NCBI GenBank assembly: GCA_964560085.1
Contig: CAZLKF010000002.1
Span: 62,001-126,000 of the forward strand
Source: RUG11241 sp964560085
Lineage (GTDB): Bacteria; Bacillota_I; Bacilli_A; RF39; UBA660
Direction of reading: 5' to 3'
DNA length: 64,000 nt
The notes beneath the pieces are model-generated. The model did no database searches. It saw only the letters and a list, made by a program, of their open reading frames with translations, and was not told the DNA's origin. Numbering within the stretch: the first letter of the stretch is position 1; every line of letters begins with the position of its first letter. Shown in pieces: positions 17,617 through 26,625 of the stretch. Position numbers and translations under genes: made by a program.

Positions 17617-18907
17617 ATTTTATTTTAAATGGTGTTATTACTTCTTTATTGCCCATATATTTCCTTAAAGATTCTGGAATAGTAATACTTCCATCTTCAT
17701 TGTAATTGTTCTCAAGTAAGGCAATTAAGGCCCTAGTACTTGCTAAAACGGTATTATTCAATGTATGAACAAAATATGTGCCATTTTCACCCTTTGCTCT
17801 AATACCTAAGCGGCGTGCTTGAGCATCACCTAAAGTTGAGCAAGAACAAACTTCAAAATATTTTTGTTGTCTAGGACTCCATGCCTCAATATCACATGAT
17901 TTAACTTTTAAATCGGCCAAATCACCACTACAACATTCAAGAGTTCTAACTGGAATATTCAAAGTTCTAAATAATTCAACTGAATAATTCCACATTTTGT
18001 TATACCAATCCATTGATTCTTCAGGTTTGCATAAAACTACCATTTCTTGCTTTTCAAATTGATGAACACGGTAAATTCCACGCTCTTCAATACCATGAGC
18101 ACCTACTTCTTTTCTAAAACATGGTGAATAACTAGTCATTGTTATTGGCAAATTTTCTTCTTTGATTATCTGATCTTTAAATTTTCCAATCATTGAATGT
18201 TCACTTGTTCCTATTAAATATAAATCTTCGCCTTCAATTTTGTACATCATAGCATCCATTTCAGCAAATGACATAACACCATTAACAACATCGCCTCTTA
18301 TCATAAAGGGTGGCAAACAATAAGTAAAACCTTTATCAATCATAAAATCCCTAGCATAACTAATCATTGCACTTATAAGGCGAGCGCCATCGCCCATTAA
18401 GTAATAGAAACCATTGCCACTTGTTCTACCTGCACTATCTTTATCAAGACCATTAAAACTTTCTAAAATATCAGCATGATATGGTATTTCATAAGCAGGA
18501 ACAATTGGTTCTCCGAATTTTTGATTTTCAACATTTTTAGTGTCATTTTCACCAATTGGCACCGAAGCGTCAATAATATTTGGTATTACCATCATCTTAT
18601 TTTTAATTTCAATTGCTAATTGTTCTTCTGCTTGATCTAATTCTGTTATTCTATCACCATATGAAGCGATTTGTTCCTTAACTTGCATCGCTTCTTCTTT
18701 TTTGCCATCACGCATTAAATTACCAATTAAAGCACTTTTAGCGTTTTTTTCGGCTCTTAAAGCATCACCTTTTTGTTTCGCTTCACGATATTTTAAATCA
18801 AGATCATAAATTTCATCAACTAAAGGTAATTTTTGATCTTGAAATTTCTTCTTTATATTTTCTTTAACTAATTCTTTATTTTCTCTTATTAAATTAATGT
18901 CTATCAT
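17615..18907 (-). CDS. serS: Seryl-tRNA synthetase
   Basis: SerRS charges tRNA-Ser with serine. The 430-aa class II enzyme has the N-terminal antiparallel coiled coil (about 30-110) that binds the long tRNA-Ser variable arm. Class II motifs follow: TSEHSMIGKF, FRKEVGAHG-type motif 2 with RGIYRVHQFEKQE, and motif 3 in the C-terminal NNTVLASTRALIALLE. The ATG overlaps the stop of the upstream HD gene (ATGA). Both are under a serine T-box leader at 19374-19561, so serine limitation should induce them together. A tRNA-Ser(UGA) gene is at 52530. Confidence 0.97.
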   Translation of the reverse strand: MIDINLIRENKELVKENIKKKFQDQKLPLVDEIYDLDLKYREAKQKGDALRAEKNAKSALIGNLMRDGKKEEAMQVKEQIASYGDRITELDQAEEQLAIEIKNKMMVIPNIIDASVPIGENDTKNVENQKFGEPIVPAYEIPYHADILESFNGLDKDSAGRTSGNGFYYLMGDGARLISAMISYARDFMIDKGFTYCLPPFMIRGDVVNGVMSFAEMDAMMYKIEGEDLYLIGTSEHSMIGKFKDQIIKEENLPITMTSYSPCFRKEVGAHGIEERGIYRVHQFEKQEMVVLCKPEESMDWYNKMWNYSVELFRTLNIPVRTLECCSGDLADLKVKSCDIEAWSPRQQKYFEVCSCSTLGDAQARRLGIRAKGENGTYFVHTLNNTVLASTRALIALLENNYNEDGSITIPESLRKYMGNKEVITPFKIK

Positions 18908-19359
18908 TTTAATTCCTCCAATTTTGCTTGTATTTTTATGTAAGCTGGTCGATATCTTTTCTCTACTCTATCCATATCTTTTATGGTTGGATTTTTTATA
19001 CGTGAAATATCCATGTTATGATTTAAATCAGCTAATTTCACATTTAAAGCATCAATATTGTTCGAGGCAACAATACGATCTATATACTCCCTATAATCTT
19101 CATTATCTTTTCTTGTTAATATTTGAATTGCTTCGATTATCTCCATAGCAAAGCCTGCTTCTTTTAAATCTTCGGCTGTCATATTAGTATCTTCAATAAC
19201 ATCATGTAAAAGACCAATTATTTTGGTATTTTCACCACTCACGCGATTGCTTACCTCATAAAGATGATCTAGGTAAGGATACCCACCCTTATCTAGTTTG
19301 TCAGAAAATAAATTTTTAATTATTTCCTCACTTTTTTCCAAAGCATTAAATTCTTTCAT
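18904..19359 (-). CDS. HD-domain phosphohydrolase, small alarmone-hydrolase-like
   Basis: The 151-aa protein is little more than an HD domain. It has the metal-binding pattern HLYEVSNRV, LLHDVIEDT and KLADLNHNMD, matching the hydrolase half of RelA/SpoT (typically H...HDxxEDT...ADRxHN) and stand-alone MESH1-like proteins. A role in removing (p)ppGpp or a related nucleotide is therefore likely but not certain. The start is the ATG after GAGGAGG; an upstream in-frame start falls in the T-box terminator. It is the first gene behind the serine T-box and is coupled to serS by an ATGA overlap, an unusual pairing that ties it to serine-tRNA charging. Confidence 0.85.
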   Translation of the reverse strand: MKEFNALEKSEEIIKNLFSDKLDKGGYPYLDHLYEVSNRVSGENTKIIGLLHDVIEDTNMTAEDLKEAGFAMEIIEAIQILTRKDNEDYREYIDRIVASNNIDALNVKLADLNHNMDISRIKNPTIKDMDRVEKRYRPAYIKIQAKLEELK

Positions 19360-19373
19360 ATATCCTCCTCTAC

Positions 19374-19423
19374 AAAAAAAGACTATTATAGGAGTGCCTT
19401 GCACGGTACCATCCTACTAGTCC
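19374..19423 (-). terminator. Regulated terminator of the serine T-box
   Basis: GGACTA (19418-19423) pairs with TAGTC (19381-19385), extended by AGGA/TCCT (19412-19415 with 19390-19393), and seven T follow. The T-box core lies inside, so antiterminator and terminator are mutually exclusive. Confidence 0.85.
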
Positions 19424-19561
19424 TTAATTTTTATAACGGTTCCCCGGAGAAGTTTTGCTTCTCTCATCCGAAGTAGATTCATAAATTTAATTGACTAGTT
19501 TCCATCAACCACTAATTTTCTATCACAATACCATTTATTACTATTCTTCTTCAACGATTTA
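19374..19561 (-). promoter_or_regulatory. Serine-specific T-box riboswitch leader
   Basis: Read on the minus strand, the leader carries a long Stem I. The likely specifier UCU (Ser, 19475-19477) lies within GAAUCUACUUCGGA. A stem-loop GAGAAG/CUUCUC follows (19447-19463), then the T-box core GGAUGGUACCG (19404-19414), whose UGGU would pair with the 3' end of uncharged tRNA. A terminator ends just before the SD of the HD gene. The specifier matches the downstream serS. UCU rather than the usual C-ending specifier is a little unusual and the exact codon register is inferred. Confidence 0.9.
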
Positions 19562-19568
19562 CAATGTT

Positions 19569-19597
19569 ATTATACATTCTGCCATTTATTTAGTCAA
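19569..19597 (-). promoter_or_regulatory. Consensus sigma-A promoter of the serine T-box operon
   Basis: On the minus strand TTGACT (19592-19597), 17 bp, TATAAT (19569-19574). The -35 box lies in the last codons of murD, so the operon starts inside the preceding gene. Confidence 0.9.
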
Positions 19598-20923
19598 CTC
19601 TTGTAAAACAATTTGCTTGAATTCATTTCCTCTTTCTTCAAAGCTCTTATATTGATCCCATGATGCACATGCTGGGCTTAAAAGAATAACATCATTAGAA
19701 CTTGATTCTTTGTAAGCTGTCGTAACAGCTTCTCTTAAATTATTGACAACATAACATCTAATATTTAATTTATTAATAAATTCTTCAATTTTATATTTAG
19801 TTTCTCCGTAACAAACAACACATTTAACATTTGTCATAAATGGTTCTAGATCATCAAATGGCAGATTGCGATCTAATCCTCCCAACAACAAAATTGTTGG
19901 TACTTTAAAGGCATTTAAAGCTATCTGAGTTGATCTAACATTTGTCGATTTTGAATCATTGTAAAATTCACGATCATTTATTTTACCAACAAACTCAATA
20001 CGATGTTCAACTCCTTTAAATGTTTCTAAAGTTTCTTTTATTACTTTAGTTCCAACATTAAGTCGCTTAGCAACTAATATAGCACACATCATATTCTCAT
20101 AATTGTGATTACCTTTTAAAATTACTTTATCAGTATCAACTATTGCTTCATCTTGATAATAAATAACTCCATCCTTCAAATAACTATCTGCTTTATTTAG
20201 ACTTGAAAAATATTCTTTTGTACTTCCTATATTTTTTGTCTCATCCATAACATCTTGATTTTCCATGTTTAAGATTGCTAAGTCATCAATAGTTTGGTGT
20301 CTAAAAATCAAGCATTTATTATGCTTATAATTTTCATAAGTTCCAAAATGATCTAAATGGACAACACTTAAATTTGTCATAACAGCAATATCCACCTTAA
20401 AGTTAACAAAATCATGTAATTGATGTCCTGATATTTCTAAAACTAAAATGTCATTCTCTTTTACATCTGCCAACAAACTGGACATTGGATAACCAATATT
20501 TCCACCTAAATGAACTGGTAATCCTGCATTTTTTAAAACTTCATATATTAAAGTTGTTGTTGTCGTTTTTCCATTAGAACCAGTAATACCTATAATTTTT
20601 ACGTTTTTAGGTAACAAATTATAAGCAACCTCTAATTCATTAATAACTGGGATATTCAAACTTTCGGCTTTAACGACGGTAGGATTAGTAAATTTAATCC
20701 CGGGGTTCTTAATAACATAGTCAAACGTTTTATCTAATAACTCATCTTGTTTATCTGTTATAAACACTTGTACTCCTAAAGACTTTAATTCATTTATTTT
20801 GTCCTCATCATCACCCTTTAAATCAGTAACAATGACTTCATTATTACGAGCAATAAGGACTTTTGCAACTTCGTATCCACTTCTAGCCAATCCTAATACT
20901 AGAAATTTTTGATTTTTATACAT
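19586..20923 (-). CDS. murD: UDP-N-acetylmuramoylalanine--D-glutamate ligase
   Basis: MurD adds D-glutamate to UDP-MurNAc-L-Ala in the cytoplasm, using ATP. The 445-aa protein has the N-terminal UDP-binding fold (LVLGLARSGYEVAK), the ATP loop ITGSNGKTTTTTLI (about 114-127), the Mur motif NLSVVHLDHFGTYENY, KGNHNYENMMCAI and the C-terminal EFYNDSKSTN and LLLGGLDRN. It overlaps the upstream coiled-coil gene by 8 bp. It is not in a large division cluster here, unlike in many Firmicutes. Confidence 0.96.
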   Translation of the reverse strand: MYKNQKFLVLGLARSGYEVAKVLIARNNEVIVTDLKGDDEDKINELKSLGVQVFITDKQDELLDKTFDYVIKNPGIKFTNPTVVKAESLNIPVINELEVAYNLLPKNVKIIGITGSNGKTTTTTLIYEVLKNAGLPVHLGGNIGYPMSSLLADVKENDILVLEISGHQLHDFVNFKVDIAVMTNLSVVHLDHFGTYENYKHNKCLIFRHQTIDDLAILNMENQDVMDETKNIGSTKEYFSSLNKADSYLKDGVIYYQDEAIVDTDKVILKGNHNYENMMCAILVAKRLNVGTKVIKETLETFKGVEHRIEFVGKINDREFYNDSKSTNVRSTQIALNAFKVPTILLLGGLDRNLPFDDLEPFMTNVKCVVCYGETKYKIEEFINKLNIRCYVVNNLREAVTTAYKESSSNDVILLSPACASWDQYKSFEERGNEFKQIVLQELTK

Positions 20924-21749
20924 ATTGATTCTCCTTTATTTTATATAGAACTTCTTTAATTAAAATCTCACAACCAATTTCATGAATAGTTTTTTTACTA
21001 TTCTTATTGTTTGCTAATATTTCAAGTCCAACTCTTATATTTTTAGGTACCTCTTTATCTTCTTTTAACTGTTCTAAAATTGGAAAAGTTGTCACTAAAT
21101 TATCTTTTGTGCAAAAACTTTTCTCATTTATAATCATAACAATAAATTGAATAAAGCCATCATCAATTTCAATATTTATTTTTTTTAAGCTTTTAAATAA
21201 TTTTTCCAAGTTTAAATCTTCTAATTTTTTAGCCAAACTTTTAGTTTTCAAAGATTTATATAGTTTCCTAATATCTTCATCAGTCTTTACAATTTCTGCA
21301 CTTTGTATTAATAAAAATATTGATAACAAATGTTTGTTGACTGATTTATTTTTTTCTTTATCACTAAATGTATAATTAGCAATAGCTTCGATTGTCTTAG
21401 CTTTCTCAATTAAAGGAATTATTTCCATTACTTTATCTCTAGTTAGATCATATTCTTCATCTTTCTCGATTAACTTGATTTTTTTGTCAATTTCCCCTAT
21501 TTTTTTTAACAAATTATTTTTTGTTTCTGAATAGTGTTCCAAATTAACATTATAATTTTTATATTTCTGAGTTTGCAGTAATTTCTCAATATTATTATAT
21601 TCTTTTTTTGGTTCCTTTAAATTAGCTATTCTGCGTTTTATTCTTGCTTTTTCTGATTTTAAATTACTTAATATTTCTTTCTTTGGTGGATAACTTTCTA
21701 ATAATGACTGTAATTTTTGCACCTCAATTTTTTTTATTTCTTCTATCAA
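20916..21749 (-). CDS. Coiled-coil protein of unknown function
   Basis: I do not recognise this 277-aa protein. The first half is Lys/Glu-rich and predicted helical, with probable coiled coil at about 5-40 and 65-100. The second half is mixed helical with a hydrophobic FIQFIVMIIN stretch and no clear membrane helix. No catalytic motif is visible. The start is most likely TTG, 6 nt after AGGTG; a GTG three codons earlier is part of that SD sequence. It lies between an ABC permease gene (9 bp gap to this start) and murD (8 bp overlap), so it is probably in the same transcript. Confidence 0.65.
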   Translation of the reverse strand: MIEEIKKIEVQKLQSLLESYPPKKEILSNLKSEKARIKRRIANLKEPKKEYNNIEKLLQTQKYKNYNVNLEHYSETKNNLLKKIGEIDKKIKLIEKDEEYDLTRDKVMEIIPLIEKAKTIEAIANYTFSDKEKNKSVNKHLLSIFLLIQSAEIVKTDEDIRKLYKSLKTKSLAKKLEDLNLEKLFKSLKKINIEIDDGFIQFIVMIINEKSFCTKDNLVTTFPILEQLKEDKEVPKNIRVGLEILANNKNSKKTIHEIGCEILIKEVLYKIKENQYV

Positions 21750-21758
21750 GGTGATCAC

Positions 21759-22550
21759 CTAAGCAAATTCTTTTCTATTGTAGTTATAATATGTCAAGCC
21801 TAAAAATAAAATTGTAATTAAACATGATATAACTATACTTCCATAACTAAATGTGTTTGTTGTGATATATTCGCGAAAAGACGATAAGCTAAAAACACTG
21901 AAATATTTAATAAACTCGACTTTTGAACTTAGATCACTAATAATTTTTATAAAATATTGAACTATTGCAAAAGCCAAACCCATCATTAAAGTTTTCTTTG
22001 TTCTTTTGAAATACGTCGAAATAAATAAAGATATTGCAAAAATCGGGAAAAATGACAATATTTGATAAAAACTAATAGTCATGAACTTTACTAATTCAAG
22101 ATCGTTGCTAAAATACAATCCAACTATATTAACTATCATAATTATTAGATTAAAAACAAAGATGTTGAAAAAACAAACAAGAATTTTATTAGTAATTATT
22201 TTATTTTTACTAATTGGTTTCGAATATAAATATTCAATTGTTTTTTCATCTTCTTCTTTTGTTAAAATTGTTGATCCTAAAATGGATGCATAAATTGAAC
22301 CGATAATAACTAATAAAACAAAACCTTCTGTGTAAAACCAGCCAGAAACCTTTTCTAATGACAAAATATCCATGTTGAACATCTTTAGCATTTCTTGTGG
22401 CATTGTTGCTAACATATCACGCATTAACGAAGCATTACTTTCAGACATTAAACTTGGATAAATTATAAAAACGACAATATAGAGAAAAGAAACACTTATT
22501 GTCCATAACAATAAACTCTTAAAATTTGTCTTAAATTCATACTTTATCAT
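21759..22550 (-). CDS. ABC transporter permease (ABC-2 type)
   Basis: The 263-aa integral membrane protein has about six helices and an N-terminal MIKYEFKTNFKSLLLW start typical of ABC-2 permeases. A middle helix pair surrounds TKEEDEKTIEYLYSKPISKNKII, the hallmark cytoplasmic loop of this family. It partners the ATPase encoded just upstream (14-bp overlap). The start is the ATG 6 nt after AGGAGG; an in-frame start 18 codons upstream is unsupported. Substrate unknown; similar pairs export peptides or lipids or act in stress responses. Confidence 0.9.
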   Translation of the reverse strand: MIKYEFKTNFKSLLLWTISVSFLYIVVFIIYPSLMSESNASLMRDMLATMPQEMLKMFNMDILSLEKVSGWFYTEGFVLLVIIGSIYASILGSTILTKEEDEKTIEYLYSKPISKNKIITNKILVCFFNIFVFNLIIMIVNIVGLYFSNDLELVKFMTISFYQILSFFPIFAISLFISTYFKRTKKTLMMGLAFAIVQYFIKIISDLSSKVEFIKYFSVFSLSSFREYITTNTFSYGSIVISCLITILFLGLTYYNYNRKEFA

Positions 22551-23403
22551 TATAATCCTCCTTATAATAATGAAGAAAAATATCTTCGATTGTTGATTCC
22601 TCAATTAGTAACTTATCAAGTTTAATATCTTTTAAAATACTAATTAAGTCATTAATATTTCCTTTATAGATAAAATTTATTTCATCTTTTGCCATTGTTC
22701 TAACTTGCATATTCTTAAGTGGTAAATTAACTTTTTTAATATTTGGTGCTTTTATTGTTACAATGCAAAAATCATAGTTAGTTAAGTCTTTAATTGAAAT
22801 AGTATCAACTATTTTTCCATCTTTTATAATAGCCACACGATCACATATTTTTTTTATTTCCGGCAAATTATGTGATGAAAAGAAAATGGTTTTTCCCTTT
22901 TCTTTTTCTTCCTCTAAAATATCAAAAAATTCATTCTGCATAAGAGGATCTAATCCACTAGTTGGCTCATCCAAAATAATAAATTGCGGATTGTGCATAA
23001 GTGCAAGAACAATTCCCAATTTCTTTAGATTCCCAAATGATAATTCATTTATTATTTTATTAGTGTCTAAAGCTAATCTTTTAGCTATTTTTAACCCATT
23101 ATTAAAGTATTTATTATTGTAAAATGAATCGTTATATTTTAACATTTCTAAAACTGTTAAATCATCATATAAATTAACTTCAGCTGGCAAATAACCTATT
23201 TCTTCTTTGAATTTATCTAGTTTTAAATTTATTAGGCCTTTATCTTTCTTGATAAATTCTAGAATTGTTCTTATAGTCGTTGATTTACCAGCGCCATTTG
23301 GGCCAATAAAACCAAATATTTCGCCAGTTTTTATCTCTAAATTAACATCTTCAATTCCTCTATTTTTACCATAATATTTTGTTAATTCTTCTAATTTTAA
23401 CAT
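22537..23403 (-). CDS. ABC transporter ATP-binding protein
   Basis: The 288-aa ATPase energises the adjacent ABC-2 permease. Walker A is GPNGAGKST (about 34-42), the Q-loop lies in EIGYLPAEVNLYDDLT, the signature is LSFGN (instead of LSGGQ) followed by KKLGIVLALM, and Walker B with D-loop is FIILDEPTSGLD. The switch His is in SSHNLPEI. The C-terminal 80 residues are the usual accessory domain. It is the first gene of a two-gene transporter unit, with AGGTGAT before the ATG. Confidence 0.93.
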   Translation of the reverse strand: MLKLEELTKYYGKNRGIEDVNLEIKTGEIFGFIGPNGAGKSTTIRTILEFIKKDKGLINLKLDKFKEEIGYLPAEVNLYDDLTVLEMLKYNDSFYNNKYFNNGLKIAKRLALDTNKIINELSFGNLKKLGIVLALMHNPQFIILDEPTSGLDPLMQNEFFDILEEEKEKGKTIFFSSHNLPEIKKICDRVAIIKDGKIVDTISIKDLTNYDFCIVTIKAPNIKKVNLPLKNMQVRTMAKDEINFIYKGNINDLISILKDIKLDKLLIEESTIEDIFLHYYKEDYNDKV

Positions 23404-23441
23404 ATCATCACCTAATTTATTATATCACATGTTACACTGAA

Positions 23442-23468
23442 TAAAAAAGAATGATTTGTATCATTCTT
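23442..23468 (-). terminator. Terminator after the flavoprotein gene
   Basis: A 9-bp stem AAGAATGAT/ATCATTCTT with loop TTGT on the plus strand is followed by T-rich sequence on the minus strand. It includes the TAA stop. Confidence 0.85.
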
Positions 23469-24852
23469 AATCAAGATTATTCAAAATATCCCTAGCTGCA
23501 ACTAATCCTGTTGCGGCGGCCGCAACGATATTGCCAGCTTTCCCAGCACCATCACCAATAAAATAAACATCATAATTATCTAATTTGAATTTATTATTGG
23601 TAGTAATTTCATTGCTAAAAAATTTTATTTCCGGGCCATATAATATGGTTTCATCATTGTTTACACCAGGAATCACTTTATCAAGTTCTTCTAAGCCTTC
23701 TAAAATATTTGTAATGATTCGATGAGGTAAAACCAATGCTAAATCTCCTGCCACACAGTCCTTTAAAGTTGGTTCAATAAACATTTTGTCAATACGTTGC
23801 CATTTGCTTCGGCGCCCTTGGCGTAAATCTTTTAGTGTTTGAATAATTGGCTTAGAATCGCCTAGAACATTAGCAATTCTAGCAATTGACTCTCCATATT
23901 CGCGTGTATTTGTAACTGGGGTTGTTAAATTAACTTTGCTAATAAAAGCAAAATTAGAATTATTTGACTTTACTTCTTTTAGTGAATGACCATTAACACA
24001 AATATAACCATAATAATTTTCTTTCGTTACATAACCTCCAGGATTTGTACAAAAAGTTCTTATTTCATCACCATAAGTATCAGTTTTTATAAAAATTGTA
24101 GGATCATATATAACACTACATATGTCTTCCATAATTTCTTTACGGACTTCAACTCTAACACCAATTTCAATACTTTGTGAAACATAAGGAATATTATATT
24201 TATCTGCTAATTCTTGAATCCATTTTGCACCTGTTCTACCAGGAGCTACTACTACACTTTTGGCTTTTATTTCTTGTTTATCATTTATTATAATCGTGTG
24301 ATCATTCTTTGCAATACTTTTTATATCTGTAACTTCGGAATCAGCAAATATTGCTATTCCTTTATTCTCTAAATAATTCGTAAAATCAATGATATATTGT
24401 GGCAATTTATCGCTTCCCAAATGTTTTTGCTTTATAACAAGTAATCTTTGACCATATAATGCTACTTGCTTTTTTATTTTTAAAGCTTCATCCATATTAC
24501 TCGGATAAACATCAGCATCCATTTTAAATTTCGTAAAAATTTTTTCAGTATCATCAATAAGCTTATAGGCCTCTTGCTCACCCATATATTTAAAAAGATC
24601 AGATTTTCCTAATTTGGGGATAAAATTTAGTTTACCATCAGAAAAAGTTCCAGCCCCACCAAAACCTGCTAAAATTCCACAATTCTTACAATTTTGACAT
24701 GATGTTTTAAATTTGTTCATTGGACAAACACGATTTTCTGCCTTTTTTCCTTTATCCAATAAAGCTATTTTTAGTTTACTATTCTTTTCAATCAATTCAT
24801 AAGCACAGAAGAGCCCCGCTGGACCTGCACCTACTATTACTACATCATACAT
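23467..24852 (-). CDS. FAD-dependent oxidoreductase (COG2509-like)
   Basis: The 461-aa flavoprotein has the N-terminal dinucleotide fold VVIVGAGPAGLFCAYEL, a second GxG region in VVVAPGRTGAKWI, and the C-terminal FAD segment YFIGDGAGKAGNIVAAAATG. Four cysteines at 43, 52, 55 and 58 (CPMNKFKTSCQNCKNC) precede FGGAGTFSDGKLN, as in the uncharacterised dehydrogenase family COG2509. They could bind a metal or cluster. The start is the ATG after AGGTGATTAAA; the GTG three codons earlier is part of the SD. Single-gene unit. Substrate unknown. Confidence 0.87.
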   Translation of the reverse strand: MYDVVIVGAGPAGLFCAYELIEKNSKLKIALLDKGKKAENRVCPMNKFKTSCQNCKNCGILAGFGGAGTFSDGKLNFIPKLGKSDLFKYMGEQEAYKLIDDTEKIFTKFKMDADVYPSNMDEALKIKKQVALYGQRLLVIKQKHLGSDKLPQYIIDFTNYLENKGIAIFADSEVTDIKSIAKNDHTIIINDKQEIKAKSVVVAPGRTGAKWIQELADKYNIPYVSQSIEIGVRVEVRKEIMEDICSVIYDPTIFIKTDTYGDEIRTFCTNPGGYVTKENYYGYICVNGHSLKEVKSNNSNFAFISKVNLTTPVTNTREYGESIARIANVLGDSKPIIQTLKDLRQGRRSKWQRIDKMFIEPTLKDCVAGDLALVLPHRIITNILEGLEELDKVIPGVNNDETILYGPEIKFFSNEITTNNKFKLDNYDVYFIGDGAGKAGNIVAAAATGLVAARDILNNLD

Positions 24853-24874
24853 TTTAATCACCTATTTAATTATA

Positions 24875-24904
24875 ACAAAAAAAATCTATGTTAAACATAG
24901 ATTT
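24875..24904 (-). terminator. Terminator after the zinc-ribbon membrane protein
   Basis: The 9-bp stem AAATCTATG/CATAGATTT (24882-24904) with a five-base loop is followed by a T run on the minus strand. Confidence 0.9.
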
Positions 24905-24920
24905 TAATCAATTTTATTTT

Positions 24921-25919
24921 TTATTCAGCACTATCAGTTGATTGAACAGGAGTTTCTTCAACATTCAAATCAACATTCATGATTTGATCAAAAAAATTAT
25001 TTTCTTCCATATTTGAAGCAGTTGAAACAGTAGCATTCTTTATTATACTTAAAATTTCTTCGATTTGACTTGTAGTTAAATATGTTGTTTCCGTTTTTTC
25101 TGCTGCTGATATCATCCATATTCCACCAGTTGATCTTGCAGTATATACTCCGGTTGCAACTTTATTACCCGTATTCAAAGCCATATCTATTTGCCAGTAC
25201 TTAAGACCCGAATATTGTTTTTCTTTAATCAAATTTATCTTCATAGTAGTATAAGCAGCAAAAGCTTGTCGGAGATTAGCTTCTGTAAAAACACCATAAC
25301 TAGGAGTTTCTGCATATTGAATAATAGTTTTATAACTACCTGTATCGATCGCTAATCCTTCACTTGAAACACCAGATACATAACTACCATTTATTGTAAA
25401 TTTATATCCACCATAGACAATATTAAGATTATCATGAACCGTTACTGTTGTTCCGCCGACATTAGTTACCTCTTTCTTACCAAAAACTCCAGCATCAATT
25501 AATAAATATACAACAACGGCAACTGCTAAAATTCCAACAACAATACCAATAATTAAAAATGGTGTCTTACTCTTACTTTCTGTAGGTGTTGTTGTCGGTG
25601 ATGTAAATACTGGTTGAGGTTGTTGAGGCATTGGCTGTTCAAAGTTTACAGGTTGAGGTTGAGGCATAATTGGTGCCATTGGTTGTTGAAAATTTTGTGT
25701 TGGGTTTGGTTGTGGTGAAACTGGTTGCACATTCTGAAAAGGTTGAGCTTGTTGTCCTTGTGGCATAACTGAATTTCCATAATTCTGTATTCCCACAGGA
25801 TTAGGTTCTACAGTTGGGGTAACTGGTTGAGCATTATTTTGATTATTATTAGATGCCCCACAATTTTTACAAAAAACGTCGCCAGGGTTTAAAGCAGCTC
25901 CGCAAATCTTACAATACAT
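24921..25919 (-). CDS. Zinc-ribbon, single-pass membrane protein with extracytoplasmic domain
   Basis: The 332-aa protein starts with a zinc ribbon (Cys3, Cys6, Cys17, Cys20 in CKICG and CKNCG). A Pro/Gln/Asn-rich, repetitive linker follows (about 25-118, with repeated PQP and QPM units), then one membrane helix (about 124-145). The C-terminal half (about 150-310) looks like a folded beta-rich domain outside the cell. The topology puts the ribbon in the cytoplasm and the C-terminus outside. No enzyme motif is seen. The same plan recurs in the protein at 28642-29481. Single-gene unit with its own terminator. Confidence 0.75.
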   Translation of the reverse strand: MYCKICGAALNPGDVFCKNCGASNNNQNNAQPVTPTVEPNPVGIQNYGNSVMPQGQQAQPFQNVQPVSPQPNPTQNFQQPMAPIMPQPQPVNFEQPMPQQPQPVFTSPTTTPTESKSKTPFLIIGIVVGILAVAVVVYLLIDAGVFGKKEVTNVGGTTVTVHDNLNIVYGGYKFTINGSYVSGVSSEGLAIDTGSYKTIIQYAETPSYGVFTEANLRQAFAAYTTMKINLIKEKQYSGLKYWQIDMALNTGNKVATGVYTARSTGGIWMISAAEKTETTYLTTSQIEEILSIIKNATVSTASNMEENNFFDQIMNVDLNVEETPVQSTDSAE

Positions 25920-25995
25920 TGTTCATTCCTACTTTCTATTCTTACCATTATAATAACACAAATATCATAATTTCGCAACAATAATTTTATACTTG

Positions 25996-26625
25996 TTATT
26001 TTTTAAAAACAGTTGGAATTTTTAATTCTAAAAACACTTCTTTTTTTGTTATTGGATGAACAAATTTCAAAGAATTTGCTTGAAGTAACATATAAGGCCC
26101 TTTACAATTTCCATATTTCTTATCACCAACAATAGGATGACCAATGTCTTTCATATGAACACGTATTTGATTTTTACGTCCCGTCAATAAATTTATTCTA
26201 ACAATGGAAAATTTATCATTCGCACTTATCACTTCATATTCGGTCTTCGCGAATTTTCCCTTTGAATTATTAGTTGAATACGTTAGTAATGTTTTGGTTT
26301 CCATTAAATATGATTCAATAATGTCATGCTTTTTTTCAACTTTTCCTGTTAAAACAGCAATGTATTTTCTTTCAACATCATCCCAATTATTTTGAAAACA
26401 TTGTTTTATTTTTTCACTTTTAGCAAATAAAACTAAACCTGATGTTTCAAAATCTAAACGATGAACAATAAAAACTTTATTATTTTTATTCTTCTGTTTT
26501 AAATAAGTACTGACAAAGTGAAAAAGCGTTCTGTTTTTCTCCTTATCAGTTGCAACAGTTAATAGTTTTGGTGGTTTATTCACAACAATCAAATATTTGT
26601 CTTCGTATATTATATCTAACATCAT
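25996..26625 (-). CDS. RluA family pseudouridine synthase
   Basis: This enzyme isomerises uridine in rRNA or tRNA. The 209-aa protein has the catalytic motif VHRLDFETSGLVLFAK (Asp in HRLD) and the C-terminal TGRKNQIRVHMKDIGHPIVGDKKYG. It lacks the N-terminal S4 domain of RluD, as in the short RluA/TruC-like group, so the target base is open. Its ATG overlaps the stop of the upstream PLP enzyme (ATGA). Confident of the family, not of the site. Confidence 0.9.
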   Translation of the reverse strand: MMLDIIYEDKYLIVVNKPPKLLTVATDKEKNRTLFHFVSTYLKQKNKNNKVFIVHRLDFETSGLVLFAKSEKIKQCFQNNWDDVERKYIAVLTGKVEKKHDIIESYLMETKTLLTYSTNNSKGKFAKTEYEVISANDKFSIVRINLLTGRKNQIRVHMKDIGHPIVGDKKYGNCKGPYMLLQANSLKFVHPITKKEVFLELKIPTVFKK

